A stretch of 64,000 nt of DNA from Myxococcales bacterium (GCA_024640845.1 JAHEEE010000005.1:1-64000); one strand, 5' to 3'; shown: positions 50,617-59,907, counted from the stretch's first letter. Translations and numbers: made by a program. The notes: generated by a model from the sequence alone, not told the origin.

Positions 50617-51237
50617 ATGCCCAATCTCAAGCTCACCTATTTCGACATTCACGGCGGTCGCGGGGAGCCCGCGCGGCTTGCCATGTTCATCGGAGGGGTC
50701 GCCTTCGAAGACGATCGGATCAGCTTCCAGGAGTTCGGTGCCAACCGCGATCGTTATCCGTTCAAGCGCGTGCCGCTGTTGACGATCGACGGCGTCGACC
50801 TCAGCCAGGGCAACACCATCAACCGGTACGTCGCAAAGCTCGCCGGCCTCTATCCGACCGACGCGCTCGAGGCGGCGTACTGTGATGAGGTCATGGACGC
50901 CGTGGAAGACATCGTCTCTCAACAGGTGGTCACGATGTCGATCAAGGACGAGGAGGAAAAGAAGGCCGCGCGCGAGGCACTCGCCGAAGGCCCGATCGCG
51001 CTCTATCTGCGCCAGCTGCAGGGGATGCTCGAGGCACGCGGTGGCGAGTATTTCGCGGACAGCAGGCTCACCGTGGCCGACCTCAAGGCAATGGTCTGGG
51101 TGCGCGGCTTGCGCGCCGGCATCCTCGACTACGTGCCGACCGACCTCGCCGACGAGCTCGCGCCCAAGCTCGTCGAGCACCTTGCTCGTGTTCTCGCTCA
51201 CCCGAAGGTTGCCGAGTACTACGCCCGTTTCTCCTGA
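50617..51237 (+). CDS. Glutathione S-transferase
   Basis: 206 residues with the sigma/alpha-like GST plan. The thioredoxin-fold N-domain starts LKLTYFDIHGGRGEPARLAMFIGG, with the catalytic-type Tyr8. PFKRVPLLTIDGVDLSQGNTINRYVAKLAGLY has the cis-Pro and the SNAIL/TRAIL-like glutathione site (QGNTINRY). The helical C-domain includes GGEYFADSRLTVADLKAM (the N-capping Ser/Thr-x-x-Asp). It should conjugate glutathione to electrophiles or act as a peroxidase. It stands alone between selO (divergent) and the cNMP-type protein. Confidence 0.9.
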   Translation: MPNLKLTYFDIHGGRGEPARLAMFIGGVAFEDDRISFQEFGANRDRYPFKRVPLLTIDGVDLSQGNTINRYVAKLAGLYPTDALEAAYCDEVMDAVEDIVSQQVVTMSIKDEEEKKAAREALAEGPIALYLRQLQGMLEARGGEYFADSRLTVADLKAMVWVRGLRAGILDYVPTDLADELAPKLVEHLARVLAHPKVAEYYARFS

Positions 51238-51365
51238 GCGAGCGTCCGTCGCCCACCGAAGAAGGCGTGGGGATGTGAGGCAGATCGCAGGGCGTGGCGA
51301 TCGAGTGCGCCCGGGTCGAATTAAGCCGCTAGGGTGAAATGCGAAACTGGTTCCGGGGGGGACTG

Positions 51366-52709
51366 ATGTTCAAGAAGCCAAGCAAAACGACGAATCCCCG
51401 CGCGCAACTCGGCAGAGCGCTCAAGGCGGAGCGCCTCGATGAGGCGCTCGGCCTCTACGAGCAGATCGAGAAGCAAGCGCCTGACGAGCCGCGCTGGTCT
51501 CATCGCAGAGGCGACTTGCTGCAACGGATGGGACGCAAAGCCGACGCGGTGCTCGCATACGAGCGCGCTGTGGATCTATATGCGGCCAAGGGCTTCGTCG
51601 CCCGCGCCGCGGCGATGGCAAAGCTGATCATCGCGATGGACCCTAGCCGAGGTGACGTCCTCGACCGCGTCGATCCGCAGGCTGCGCGCAGGCTCCATCG
51701 TCAGAACCGTGCGCTCATCGTCACCGCGGACGAGGCGCCTACCGCCGACTACGAGGCCCCGCCCACCGATACGCAAAGCCTGATCACCGATGCGCTTCCG
51801 CTGATCAGCGACCGCCAAGCTCCACGTGGCGAAACACGATTCACCAAACCAGAGAAGACCGAAGACATTACGCTCGACTTCACGGAGATGGAGCTCCTCG
51901 AGCAGCCCGCGCCTCCCGAGTCGCTGGTCAGCCAACGTCCAAGCGCAGCTGCCCTCGCGCAGCTACCCTCGATGCCGCTATTTGCAGAGGTGCCACGGCG
52001 GGTGCTTCAGGCGCTCGTGAAGGAATCCACGTTAATCGATATCGAGGATGGGCAACGGCTGACGACCGCAGGGGCAAGCGCTGATGCCCTGTACGTCTTG
52101 GTCGAGGGCAATGCCGTCGGGCGACGGGAGGTCGACCACCAGAATCTTCTGCTTGGCGAGGGCGATGTCGCCGGCGTCTCCTGCCTCCTCTCGAACGTCA
52201 GCTATGCCGAAGAGGTCATCGCGTGTGGCAGGGTCCGCGCGCTCCGGATCGGCAAGCCGCTCCTCGACGCGCTGGTGCGAAAGCATCCGCCATTTGGCGA
52301 CGTGCTTCTCGAGGTCCTGAGCCGGAGGATGATCGCTACCTTGCTCCGGACCAATGCGATCTTCACGGGCTTCGACCGCAGCACGAGAGCGAACATCGCC
52401 CGGCTCTTCGAAGTGCGGCGCGCCCGCGCAGGTATCCGCCTCGTCGAGGCAGGAAAGCGCTCGGACGGCATGTACCTTCCGCTTCACGGGCGCCTCATCG
52501 TGAGAGCTCCGAGCGGCAAGCGGCTCGGCACGATGGAGCTCGGCCTCGCGATCGGCCAAGATTCGCTGCTGACGCGCGAACCCTCGCGAATCACGGTAGA
52601 AGCACGGAGCGACGTTCTCGTCTTGCGCATGCCAGTCGAGCGGTTCAGCAAGCTTCTGATGAAGCGCCCGGACATCGTCCAACGCTTCCAAATCACCCGC
52701 CCCAGATAG
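51366..52709 (+). CDS. TPR-containing protein with two cyclic-nucleotide-binding-type domains
   Basis: 447 residues from the ATG behind a GGGGGGA ribosome-binding site; a start at 51339 is less likely. Residues about 12-100 are TPR-like helices (ARAQLGRALKAERLDEALGLYEQ... ADAVLAYERAVDLYAAKG). An acidic linker follows. Residues about 195-305 (PLFAEVPRRVLQALVKESTL, VLVEGNAVGRREV, LGEGDVAGVSCLLSN) and about 320-435 (AIFTGFDRSTRANIARLF, YLPLHGRLIVRAP) are two Crp-type cNMP-binding folds in tandem. Phosphate-cassette Arg residues are unclear. No DNA-binding domain, so a signal sensor is likely. Probably co-transcribed with the pseudouridine synthase. Confidence 0.82.
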   Translation: MFKKPSKTTNPRAQLGRALKAERLDEALGLYEQIEKQAPDEPRWSHRRGDLLQRMGRKADAVLAYERAVDLYAAKGFVARAAAMAKLIIAMDPSRGDVLDRVDPQAARRLHRQNRALIVTADEAPTADYEAPPTDTQSLITDALPLISDRQAPRGETRFTKPEKTEDITLDFTEMELLEQPAPPESLVSQRPSAAALAQLPSMPLFAEVPRRVLQALVKESTLIDIEDGQRLTTAGASADALYVLVEGNAVGRREVDHQNLLLGEGDVAGVSCLLSNVSYAEEVIACGRVRALRIGKPLLDALVRKHPPFGDVLLEVLSRRMIATLLRTNAIFTGFDRSTRANIARLFEVRRARAGIRLVEAGKRSDGMYLPLHGRLIVRAPSGKRLGTMELGLAIGQDSLLTREPSRITVEARSDVLVLRMPVERFSKLLMKRPDIVQRFQITRPR

Positions 52710-52750
52710 GGACACGCTGCGCCCCTACAGACCCAATCGCATAATCCCGC

Positions 52751-53461
52751 TTGGACAGCTCCGATCCCAGTGCCCCACGGCCTCCGGCAACCCCGACTTC
52801 GATCGCGGTCATTCACCACGATGACGCGATCGTAGTCGTCGACAAACCCTCTGGACTCTCGGTCCACAGAGGCGACGACCAGGGCACGACGTTCGCGCTG
52901 AATCTAACGCGAGATGCCATTGGCCAGTGGGTTTACCCGGTGCATCGGCTCGACCGCGCGACGAGCGGTGTTCTCGTATTTGCGCTCTCGTCGGTGCACG
53001 CCCGTACGCTTCAGGGCTCCTTCGATGTCCGAGATGTCGATAAGACATACATCGCGCTCGTCCGCGGCAAGCCTCCGTCACACGGCGTCATCGACAGCCC
53101 GATGGAGAAGCGCGAGGGAGGCCCCAAAGTAGCCGCGGTGACCGAGTATGAAACCTTATTCATCTCCGACGTCGTGCGCGTTTCACTCGTCGCGGCGCGG
53201 CCAAGCACTGGCCGGCGCCACCAGATTCGCCGCCACCTCCGACGCATCAATCACCCTGTGGCCGGCGATGTCCGCTATGGTAAGGGCGGTGAGAATCGAG
53301 CGTATCGCGCCGAGCTCGGGCTCTACCGTCTCGCGCTCCACGCGAAACAGCTCTCGTTTCCGCACCCCGCCACGGGCGAGCAGGTCAGCTACGAGAGCCG
53401 CCTTCCTCGAGACTTGTCCGAGCCGCTGCGTCGGGCCGGCGTCCCCGAAGAGTTGCTCTAG
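52751..53461 (+). CDS. RNA pseudouridine synthase (RluA/TruC-type)
   Basis: 236 residues from a TTG. Marks of the RluA family are VVVDKPSGLSVHRGD, VHRLDRATSGVLVFALS with the catalytic Asp, KTYIALVRGKP, STGRRHQIRRHLRRINHPVAGDVRYG and RLALHAKQLSFPHPATGE. The short size and the absence of an S4 domain fit the TruC-like branch that acts on tRNA position 65 in Escherichia coli; other targets are possible. It sits 41 bases after the TPR/cNMP gene and converges with the glutamate dehydrogenase gene. Confidence 0.88.
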   Translation: MDSSDPSAPRPPATPTSIAVIHHDDAIVVVDKPSGLSVHRGDDQGTTFALNLTRDAIGQWVYPVHRLDRATSGVLVFALSSVHARTLQGSFDVRDVDKTYIALVRGKPPSHGVIDSPMEKREGGPKVAAVTEYETLFISDVVRVSLVAARPSTGRRHQIRRHLRRINHPVAGDVRYGKGGENRAYRAELGLYRLALHAKQLSFPHPATGEQVSYESRLPRDLSEPLRRAGVPEELL

Positions 53462-53466
53462 AGACG

Positions 53467-54747
53467 CTAGGGGAAGATCCCTCGCTCAGCGTACGCGATC
53501 GCCAGGCTCTCGAGCGCCAACCCGTATGCGGCCGTGCGCATGTCGATGCCGTGCTTCTCCGCAAAGAACATCGTGCGCTGATAGCCCCGACGCATGACGT
53601 GCATGAGGCCCGCGTCGACCTTTTCGACGTCCCAGTGCTCGCTGTTCCGGTTCTGCACCCACTCGTAGTAGCTCACAGTCACGCCGCCGGAGTTCGCCAG
53701 AACGTCCGGGATGATGGGGATGCCGCGCTCTGCGAGCACCGCCTCGCCGTCGGGATTCACAGGTCCGTTCGCCCCTTCGGCAACGAGCTTCACCTGCAAG
53801 GCGTTGGCCTCGGCCGCGCCGACCTGGTTTTCGAGCGCGGCCGGGATGAACAAGTCCGCAGCGGTCTCGAAGAACTCAGCGCGCGAGATCTTTTCGCCGC
53901 GCGGATAACCCTCGATCGAGCCGTGGGCTTTTACGTGCTCGCTGAGCTTGGGCGCGTTGAAGCCCTCCTCGTTTCGGAGGTATCCGGTGTGGTCACCGGT
54001 AGCGATGGTCGCGACGCCGAGCTTGGCGAGGAGCCCCGCCGTGTGCGACCCGACGTTGCCAAACCCCTGGACGATTGCGGTGGCGCCTTCGAGGTTCAAG
54101 CGGTTGTCTCTCGCCCACTCCCTAATGCAGTGGACGACACCTTGACCAGTCGCGCGCTCTCGACCTTCGGACCCTCCCGACGTGATCGACTTCCCTGTCA
54201 CCACAGCCCGCTGGTCGCTCTTCTCGTTGTTACCGCCGGTGTTCATGAACGTGTCCATCATCCAGACCATCGTCTGCGCATTGGTGCCGACATCGGGCGC
54301 GGGGATGTCGTGCGACGGTCCGATGTTGGAGCTGAGCGAGTGGGTGAATCGTCGCGTGATCCTCCGAAGCTCATCTTCGCTGTGGTCTCGCGGATTGAAC
54401 TTGATGCCGCCTTTGGCGCCGCCGAATGGAATGCCCATCAGTGCGGACTTCCAAGTCATCTGCGCGGCGAGGGCCTTCAGCTCGTCGAGCGAGACATCCT
54501 GATGATACCGGATGCCGCCCTTGAACGGCCCGAGGATGTTGTTGTGCTGAATTCGATAGCCTTTGAAGAGCCTCATGGTGTCGTCGTCCATGCGAACTGG
54601 GAAATGGACGATGAGCTCGTTCTTGGGCTCCGCGAGAATCGTCCTGACGTGGTCGGGCAAACCGACGACGTCCGCGGCCTGATTCAAATAGCCTTGGACG
54701 ATTTCGAAGAACGGATAGTGCGCGGGCGGGACAGACAACCGATACAT
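53467..54747 (-). CDS. gdhA: Glutamate dehydrogenase (Glu/Leu/Phe/Val dehydrogenase family)
   Basis: 426 residues, the short hexameric form. Key regions are GPFKGGIRYHQDVSLDELKALAAQMTWKSALMGIPFGGAKGGI (two catalytic-site Lys, Gly-rich loop), IPAPDVGTNAQTM (catalytic Asp), TGQGVVHCIREWA, IVQGFGNVGSHTAGLL (dinucleotide-binding), ANGPVNPDGEAVL and ANSGGVTVSYYEWVQN near the end. It links ammonium assimilation and glutamate breakdown; cofactor preference cannot be read with confidence. Amino-acid dehydrogenases for Leu or Phe belong to the same family, but the sequence looks most like GDH. Confidence 0.92.
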   Translation of the reverse strand: MYRLSVPPAHYPFFEIVQGYLNQAADVVGLPDHVRTILAEPKNELIVHFPVRMDDDTMRLFKGYRIQHNNILGPFKGGIRYHQDVSLDELKALAAQMTWKSALMGIPFGGAKGGIKFNPRDHSEDELRRITRRFTHSLSSNIGPSHDIPAPDVGTNAQTMVWMMDTFMNTGGNNEKSDQRAVVTGKSITSGGSEGRERATGQGVVHCIREWARDNRLNLEGATAIVQGFGNVGSHTAGLLAKLGVATIATGDHTGYLRNEEGFNAPKLSEHVKAHGSIEGYPRGEKISRAEFFETAADLFIPAALENQVGAAEANALQVKLVAEGANGPVNPDGEAVLAERGIPIIPDVLANSGGVTVSYYEWVQNRNSEHWDVEKVDAGLMHVMRRGYQRTMFFAEKHGIDMRTAAYGLALESLAIAYAERGIFP

Positions 54748-54891
54748 ATCCCGCGCATGCTACCCGCACCGCCGCATTCCGACACGAAAAAACGCGCTCC
54801 GCCCGGTGCTCGAGGCACAGCATAGAAGCCGGGAGGTGCTTGCGGTATGGTTCCCAGCCATGGGTGTGGTCGAAGGCCTAAGAGGTCCGGC

Positions 54892-56613
54892 GTGCGAGCT
54901 TTGAAGTGGATCTTGGGCTCGCTCTTGGGGGTCCTGTTGCTCGTCGCCGTGATCGCCGCGGTCGTTTGGTCGAAGCTCCATCCGTCCCCCCCGGACGTTC
55001 AGGTCTGGCACAACGGCAACGTGTTGACGATGGACGCGCAAGGCAGCGTTGCGATGGCGATCGCGATTGAGGGAGATCGAATCGTTGCGGTCGGCGACGA
55101 TGACGACGTCCAACGCTGGATGAACGCCTCCGATACGGTGATCGACCTAGGGGGTCGCACCGTGGTTCCCGGCTTCATCGAAGGACACGGTCACTTTCCC
55201 GGAGCAGGTCTTGAAGCTGTTGCCGCGGACCTCAACAGTCCTCCGATCGGCAGCGTAACGAACGTCGAAGAGGCGATCGATGCCCTTCGTGAGGTGGACG
55301 CAGTGCAGCCTGGCACTGGGTGGGTCGTCGGTTTGGGCTACGACGACACCATGCTCGCAGAGAAACGGCACCTGAAGAGAGATGACTTGGACGAGGTGAG
55401 CACGACTCGTCCGGTCGTTGCGATTCACATCTCGGGGCACATGGTCGCGGCCAACTCGTTCGCGCTCGAGCGCTTCGGCATCGACGCCGACACGCCAGAT
55501 CCCCCTGGCGGCGAAATCCGACGCGACGAAGACGGTGAGCCGAACGGATTGCTTCTCGAGACCGCAGGGCGCCCGATGATTCTCGAGGCGCTGAAGCTCC
55601 CGCCGCTTCAACAAGTAGCAGTGGTCCGCGCTGCGGTGGACGCGTACGCGCGGGAAGGCTTCACCACCGTCCAGAACGGGCTCGCAAACAAGGAGCAGCT
55701 CGAGGGCATGAGCATGGGCTCGAAAGTAGGCCTGATTCCGTTGCGCGTCGTTGCGTGGCCGGCCGAGGAGCTAGCCCTCGAGGCGATCGCGTCCGGGTTG
55801 GACCTCGAGGCGTACGCCACCGATCGCATGCACATCGGGGCAGTAAAGTTTGTCGGCGACGGCTCGATACAGGGTTACACCGGATACCTCAGCGAGCCCT
55901 ACCACGTTCTCGGCGAGCACCCGGAAGGGTACCGCGGCTATCCAAACATCGACGAAGCGACCATGCGGGAGCACGTGGAGCAGATCCACTGCGCGGGCTT
56001 TCAAATCGCAGTTCACGGCAATGGCGACGCTGCGATCGATCAGTTCCTCGATTCCTGGGAAGCCGCCTTGCAAGCCTGTCCAGCCGAAGACCGCCGACCG
56101 ATTCTGGTGCATGCGCAGATGTCGCGGCCCGATCAACTGGAGCGGATGAAGAGACTCGGCGTCGCGCCCACCTTCTTCAGCGCGCACGTCTACTACTGGG
56201 GCGATCGTCACCGCGACATCTTCCTGGGTCCGGAGCGGGCCTCCCGCATCAGCCCAGCGGCGTCGGCGGCTGCGCTCGGACTTCGCTTCACCACCCACCT
56301 CGACGCGCCGGTCGTGCCGATCGACTCACGGCTTCAGCTCTGGGCCCCCGTGGCGCGAGAGACCTCGAGCGGTGAGCCTCTGGGTCTTGGTGAGCGCATC
56401 TCCGTCGAGCAATCGCTTCGGGCGATGACTATCGAAGCGGCGTGGCAGATGCATCTCGACGATGAGATCGGCTCCATCGAGCCCGGCAAGAAGGCCGACT
56501 TGGTCATCTTGTCCGACGATCCCGTAGGCCCTTCCACAGACCTCCTCGCGATCGACGTCGAGCGCACGGTGGTCGGCGGTGTCACGGTTTTTGAATCAGG
56601 CCGTGATCGATGA
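54892..56613 (+). CDS. YtcJ-like metal-dependent amidohydrolase, membrane anchored
   Basis: 573 residues from a GTG preceded by AGAGGT at correct spacing. A single N-terminal membrane anchor (LKWILGSLLGVLLLVAVIAAVVW) puts the catalytic part outside. The amidohydrolase-3 pattern follows: VWHNGNVLTMDAQG (beta-sandwich), VVPGFIEGHGHFPGAG with the HxH metal motif, later AVHGNGDAAIDQF and LVHAQMSRPDQLERM with His ligands, and PGKKADLVILSDDP at the end. Substrates of YtcJ-type enzymes are mostly unknown. It is divergent from the glutamate dehydrogenase. Confidence 0.88.
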   Translation: MRALKWILGSLLGVLLLVAVIAAVVWSKLHPSPPDVQVWHNGNVLTMDAQGSVAMAIAIEGDRIVAVGDDDDVQRWMNASDTVIDLGGRTVVPGFIEGHGHFPGAGLEAVAADLNSPPIGSVTNVEEAIDALREVDAVQPGTGWVVGLGYDDTMLAEKRHLKRDDLDEVSTTRPVVAIHISGHMVAANSFALERFGIDADTPDPPGGEIRRDEDGEPNGLLLETAGRPMILEALKLPPLQQVAVVRAAVDAYAREGFTTVQNGLANKEQLEGMSMGSKVGLIPLRVVAWPAEELALEAIASGLDLEAYATDRMHIGAVKFVGDGSIQGYTGYLSEPYHVLGEHPEGYRGYPNIDEATMREHVEQIHCAGFQIAVHGNGDAAIDQFLDSWEAALQACPAEDRRPILVHAQMSRPDQLERMKRLGVAPTFFSAHVYYWGDRHRDIFLGPERASRISPAASAAALGLRFTTHLDAPVVPIDSRLQLWAPVARETSSGEPLGLGERISVEQSLRAMTIEAAWQMHLDDEIGSIEPGKKADLVILSDDPVGPSTDLLAIDVERTVVGGVTVFESGRDR

Positions 56614-56658
56614 GCTCGCAGCGACCGCTGCGGACCCGCGCATCGGCGCAGTTCTGCT

Positions 56659-58065
56659 CTAGGGCTCCGACTTCGTCGGGGCCGGCGGATCCGGCGCTTC
56701 GAGTAGTAGGTACAGAGCCTGATCCAGAAATTCCTGATCGCCCACCATCTGGAGGTGCTCGGCGTCATTGAAGTGGACGCTGTCTGCGATCATCGTCGGA
56801 GAAGCCACGGGATCGGCGCTTGGCTGTCCAAGCGCGCTGCTGCGTGTCGCGGTCCCGTCGCCCGGTTCCATCTTGATCCACTGCATCGCGCCGGTAGCGC
56901 GCTCGACGCTCAAGACGGCGGGCGTGCCGTGTGCATCCCCGATAAACGTGTGGATGCGGAGCTCCTCGGGTGGACGAGCAAGGCGATCGAGCGCCTGATG
57001 GAATGCGCGCGCGTGCGCGAGCATGACCGACATGTGGCGACGCACGAGATCCACGCGCTCGCTCCGTGTCTTCGATTCCGGCAGCAGCACTTGGAGTGTC
57101 TGGTCTTGGTCCTCCCGGAACGGCCCCCACCGGAGCCTCTCCCACACCGCGACGTCGTAGAGGTCGACCGGCTGCTTGTCGTCAGACCACACGACCCGAT
57201 GGTCCCACGGCCTTGGCAGCAGCTCGAATCCGGAGGCGAAAGTCGCAACGACGGCAGGTGGGTAGGTTGGAAGCATGGGATGAGCATGCGCGCCGTGATG
57301 CAGTACCTCGAGCACGCTCGCCTCGCCGAGATTCGGCGCGCCGGCGAGTAGGACGCGTTCGACGTGCTCTGCTCCAGCCCATGTCAGCTCCGGTAGCGAT
57401 CCATCTTCAGGCACCGGTGCGGTGCCGTACTGGAGGTACCAACGCACGAGTAGCGTGCCCATCGAATGGGCGACGATGTCCACACGCGGATTTCCAGTCC
57501 TCCGCAACCGCTCTTTGGAGGCCGCTTCGACGATCTCATGAAGGCGCTGCGCCTCGGACGCGATGTCGCGTCGCCAGTCGTACCCAAACCCGATGATTGG
57601 GTCGCGGCCCTCGTTCGCATCTTCGATGCTGATCTTCTTGGGCCTGTGGTGTGCCCCGTGTTCGGTGAGCGACTGAATCAGGCCCTCGAAAGCACCCGGA
57701 TACCCGCGGGCGGCAATTTCGCGTCCTCCAATGTCGAGGTGAACGACCAAGAGCTCTCCGCCTGGCTCGATCGAATCGCGAATCTCGCCCACGGGCCGGT
57801 CGATGGCGAACGGCAGCGCGAAGTCCCGCAGCGTGTCCTCCCACGCGCCGCCGTGCCAGAACGTTCCCCACACCACGTGTCCGTCACGCGTATCGTGGAG
57901 CTCGCTGCCCATGATACCGGGCACGAAAATGATCGTCGACGACCGGCCATGGGCCCGTTCAATGTCGCGTTGATAGATACTCTCGAGGGTCTGGAGCGAG
58001 CCCGATCGTCCGCTGCAGGCCACGAGCAAGAGAGGAAGCATATACGCGACGAAGCGCAGCGCCAT
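56659..58065 (-). CDS. Lipoprotein of the lecithin:cholesterol acyltransferase (LCAT)-like lipase family
   Basis: 468 residues. LRFVAYMLPLLLVAC is a lipoprotein signal with lipobox LVAC. The lipase fold starts TIIFVPGIMGSELHDTRDGHVVW (oxyanion region of LCAT-type enzymes), then PIIGFGYDWRRDIASEAQRL, the nucleophile Ser201 in VDIVAHSMGTLLVRWYLQYG, and the final His is probably in SVHFNDAEHLQMVGD. LLAGAPNLGEASVLEVL fits the family. It should hydrolyse or transfer acyl groups of lipids in the envelope. It converges with the amidohydrolase. Confidence 0.85.
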   Translation of the reverse strand: MALRFVAYMLPLLLVACSGRSGSLQTLESIYQRDIERAHGRSSTIIFVPGIMGSELHDTRDGHVVWGTFWHGGAWEDTLRDFALPFAIDRPVGEIRDSIEPGGELLVVHLDIGGREIAARGYPGAFEGLIQSLTEHGAHHRPKKISIEDANEGRDPIIGFGYDWRRDIASEAQRLHEIVEAASKERLRRTGNPRVDIVAHSMGTLLVRWYLQYGTAPVPEDGSLPELTWAGAEHVERVLLAGAPNLGEASVLEVLHHGAHAHPMLPTYPPAVVATFASGFELLPRPWDHRVVWSDDKQPVDLYDVAVWERLRWGPFREDQDQTLQVLLPESKTRSERVDLVRRHMSVMLAHARAFHQALDRLARPPEELRIHTFIGDAHGTPAVLSVERATGAMQWIKMEPGDGTATRSSALGQPSADPVASPTMIADSVHFNDAEHLQMVGDQEFLDQALYLLLEAPDPPAPTKSEP

Positions 58066-58217
58066 GTCGGAACCATGACTCGTCCCGGCCCTCGGGCCAA
58101 ACTCGTTCGATTGTTCGGGCGAACCCTCGAACGATGATGCACCGCGTCTTTGTGAACTCCGAGCTTGCGGTGATCCGGCTCACGTGACGGCCCGATCTGC
58201 GCTTTCTAATTTGAAAG

Positions 58218-58733
58218 ATGGGGGTGGGGCGCATGGGAAGAGCCGAAGCATTGGGGTTGGTCGTGGCCATGGCGGGTACGCTCGGTGCCCAAAGCACCGG
58301 GCCGCCCGAAGCACTGCAGATCGCTACCGTCGAGGCACTCATCACCATGTCGCGAACGGAGTTCGAATCCTGGTGCCACGACAAGGGTGCGCGGTCCGAG
58401 GCATCGGTCGGGTCGAGCGAAGAGACAAAGGCGACATGCGCATGGATCGACTCCGAAACGGGCGAGGTCTGGCACGCCGCGCTCCACTTCGAGGCGCGCT
58501 CGGCGATCCCCAGTCAGGCCGACGCAGGCCTCCTGCACGCGTCGACGCCCATCCTACTTCGGCACGTTTACAACGAGCATGGCACGATCGACGGCGAAAG
58601 CAGTGAAGGGTTCCCGGTCTGGAAGGTCGACGTCGACGGTCGAGAAGGGCTCCTTGCGGTGGCCGAGTACGACGAGATCACCCTGGTTCAGATACGCGTG
58701 CCGCAAGAAGGCATCTCGCTCTCGATGCGCTAG
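58218..58733 (+). CDS. Exported protein of unknown function
   Basis: 171 residues; a second ATG five codons in (58233) follows GGGGTGGGG and may be the true start. The N-terminus RAEALGLVVAMAGTLGAQ is a short signal-like segment. The mature part is mixed alpha-beta with two Cys (ESWCHDKGAR, ATCAWIDSETGEVW) that may form a disulfide, and FPVWKVDVDGREGLLAVAEYDEITLVQIRVP near the end. No family recognised. It lies 28 bases before arfB and may be co-transcribed. Confidence 0.6.
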   Translation: MGVGRMGRAEALGLVVAMAGTLGAQSTGPPEALQIATVEALITMSRTEFESWCHDKGARSEASVGSSEETKATCAWIDSETGEVWHAALHFEARSAIPSQADAGLLHASTPILLRHVYNEHGTIDGESSEGFPVWKVDVDGREGLLAVAEYDEITLVQIRVPQEGISLSMR

Positions 58734-58761
58734 GGTGACGGGCGCAACCGCCTGAGCACCG

Positions 58762-59190
58762 ATGAAAGAGCTTCCGATCGACGAGCGATTGACGATTCCT
58801 GGCAGCGATCTGTCATGGAGCGCCGCGCGCTCGTCCGGACCGGGTGGTCAGAACGTGAACAAGGTTGCGACCAAGGTGAGCGTTCGATTCGACCTCGAGG
58901 CGACCAAAGCGTTGACCGAAGCCCAGAAGCGCCGGCTTCGAAAGCTTGCAGGACGCCGCCTGGACGCCGAGGGATGCGTGCTGGTCAGCGCCCAGGCCGA
59001 GCGCTCGCAAAGCCAAAACCTCGAGCGCGCGCGGGCGACGCTCCGACGGTTGATTCTCCAGTCCCTCATCGAGCCGAGGCGACGTTTCGCGACGAAACCC
59101 TCGAAGAGTCAGAAGCGCAGACGGCTGCAAGACAAGCGCCGACAGAGCGAGAAGAAGCAGCGGAGATCGCGTGTCGGCAGTGATGACTAG
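58762..59190 (+). CDS. arfB: ArfB (YaeJ)-type alternative ribosome-rescue factor
   Basis: 142 residues. The release-factor core begins PGSDLSWSAARSSGPGGQNVNKV, with the GGQ motif at residues 28-30 and the following NVNKV typical of peptide-release proteins. The rest of the core includes LVSAQAERSQSQNLERARATL. The last about 40 residues are strongly basic (SKSQKRRRLQDKRRQSEKKQRRSR), as needed to enter the empty mRNA channel. It frees stalled ribosomes by peptidyl-tRNA hydrolysis. The tail is highly positive as in E. coli ArfB. Confidence 0.95.
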   Translation: MKELPIDERLTIPGSDLSWSAARSSGPGGQNVNKVATKVSVRFDLEATKALTEAQKRRLRKLAGRRLDAEGCVLVSAQAERSQSQNLERARATLRRLILQSLIEPRRRFATKPSKSQKRRRLQDKRRQSEKKQRRSRVGSDD

Positions 59191-59233
59191 CTCGCTCGTT
59201 GCATCGCTTGCCCCGAGGTGCAAAAGCAGCGGG

Positions 59234-59899
59234 ATGAAGCTCGTACTGCTCCTGGCGCTGCTTGCTGTGTTTGCCTGTTCGTCGAGCGACGCCGGCACGG
59301 ACGCTGACGCTGGCACGGACGCTCGCACGGACGCTGGCACGGACGCTGGCACGGACGCCGGCGCGGACACGGACGCTGGCGCTGACGCGGGGACTGACGC
59401 TGACGCCGGCACGGACGCCGGGGTACGCGAGCGCCGGATCTTCGTGACGAGCAGCGCGCAGAATGCTGACTTTGGCGGAATCGCCGGCGCGGATGCGCTG
59501 TGCGCCTCGCAGGCCGCCGCGGCTGGACTAGAGGGCGAGTTCAAGGCCTGGCTATCGACGATTGAATCGGCGGTCGGCGACCGACTCGTGCAGTCGACGG
59601 TGCCTTACGTCTTGGTGGATGGCACTCGCGTCGCCGACGACTGGACTGATCTAACCGATGGCACGGTTCAGGCCTTCATCAACCTCGACGCGAGCGGAGT
59701 CGAGCGCGCGGGTGACGTGTGGACGGGCACCTTGCCGAGCGGCGAATCCAACACCCAGGGGGGCGATTGCGATGGCTTCACCAGTGGCACCGACGGTGTC
59801 GCGCTCTGCGGGAGCACCCGATCGGTCAATGCGGGCTGGACGGCGAGCCAGCTCCCGGGCTGCGACACGTCGCTCCGATTGTATTGCATCGAGCATTAG
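59234..59899 (+). CDS. Lipoprotein with Asp-Ala-Gly linker and DUF1554-type lectin-like domain
   Basis: 221 residues from the ATG that makes a lipoprotein signal (KLVLLLALLAVFAC, lipobox VFAC). Next is a low-complexity linker of about 45 residues made of Asp, Ala, Gly and Thr (DAGTDA type). The C-terminal about 145 residues form a DUF1554-like C-type-lectin-like domain: RIFVTSSAQNADFGGIAGADALCASQA, FKAWLSTIESAVGDRL, GDCDGFTSGT and WTASQLPGCDTSLRLYCIEH with conserved Cys pairs. It is likely surface-exposed. The coding start sits 43 bases after the arfB stop. Confidence 0.82.
   Translation: MKLVLLLALLAVFACSSSDAGTDADAGTDARTDAGTDAGTDAGADTDAGADAGTDADAGTDAGVRERRIFVTSSAQNADFGGIAGADALCASQAAAAGLEGEFKAWLSTIESAVGDRLVQSTVPYVLVDGTRVADDWTDLTDGTVQAFINLDASGVERAGDVWTGTLPSGESNTQGGDCDGFTSGTDGVALCGSTRSVNAGWTASQLPGCDTSLRLYCIEH
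59288..59421 (+). repeat. Low-complexity tandem repeat encoding the Asp-Ala-Gly linker
   Basis: Variants of the 6- and 12-base unit GACGCTGGCACG are repeated about ten times inside the lipoprotein gene. All units keep the frame, so change of copy number would lengthen or shorten the linker without breaking the gene. The copies differ at third positions, which shows the region is not very recent. Confidence 0.75.
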
Positions 59900-59907
59900 G
59901 GGTTCCC

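Noticed and set aside
53551-54825. Long open frame on the plus strand opposite glutamate dehydrogenase
   Set aside because: Antisense shadow of a gene with unmistakable GDH motifs; no domain pattern and no ribosome-binding site.
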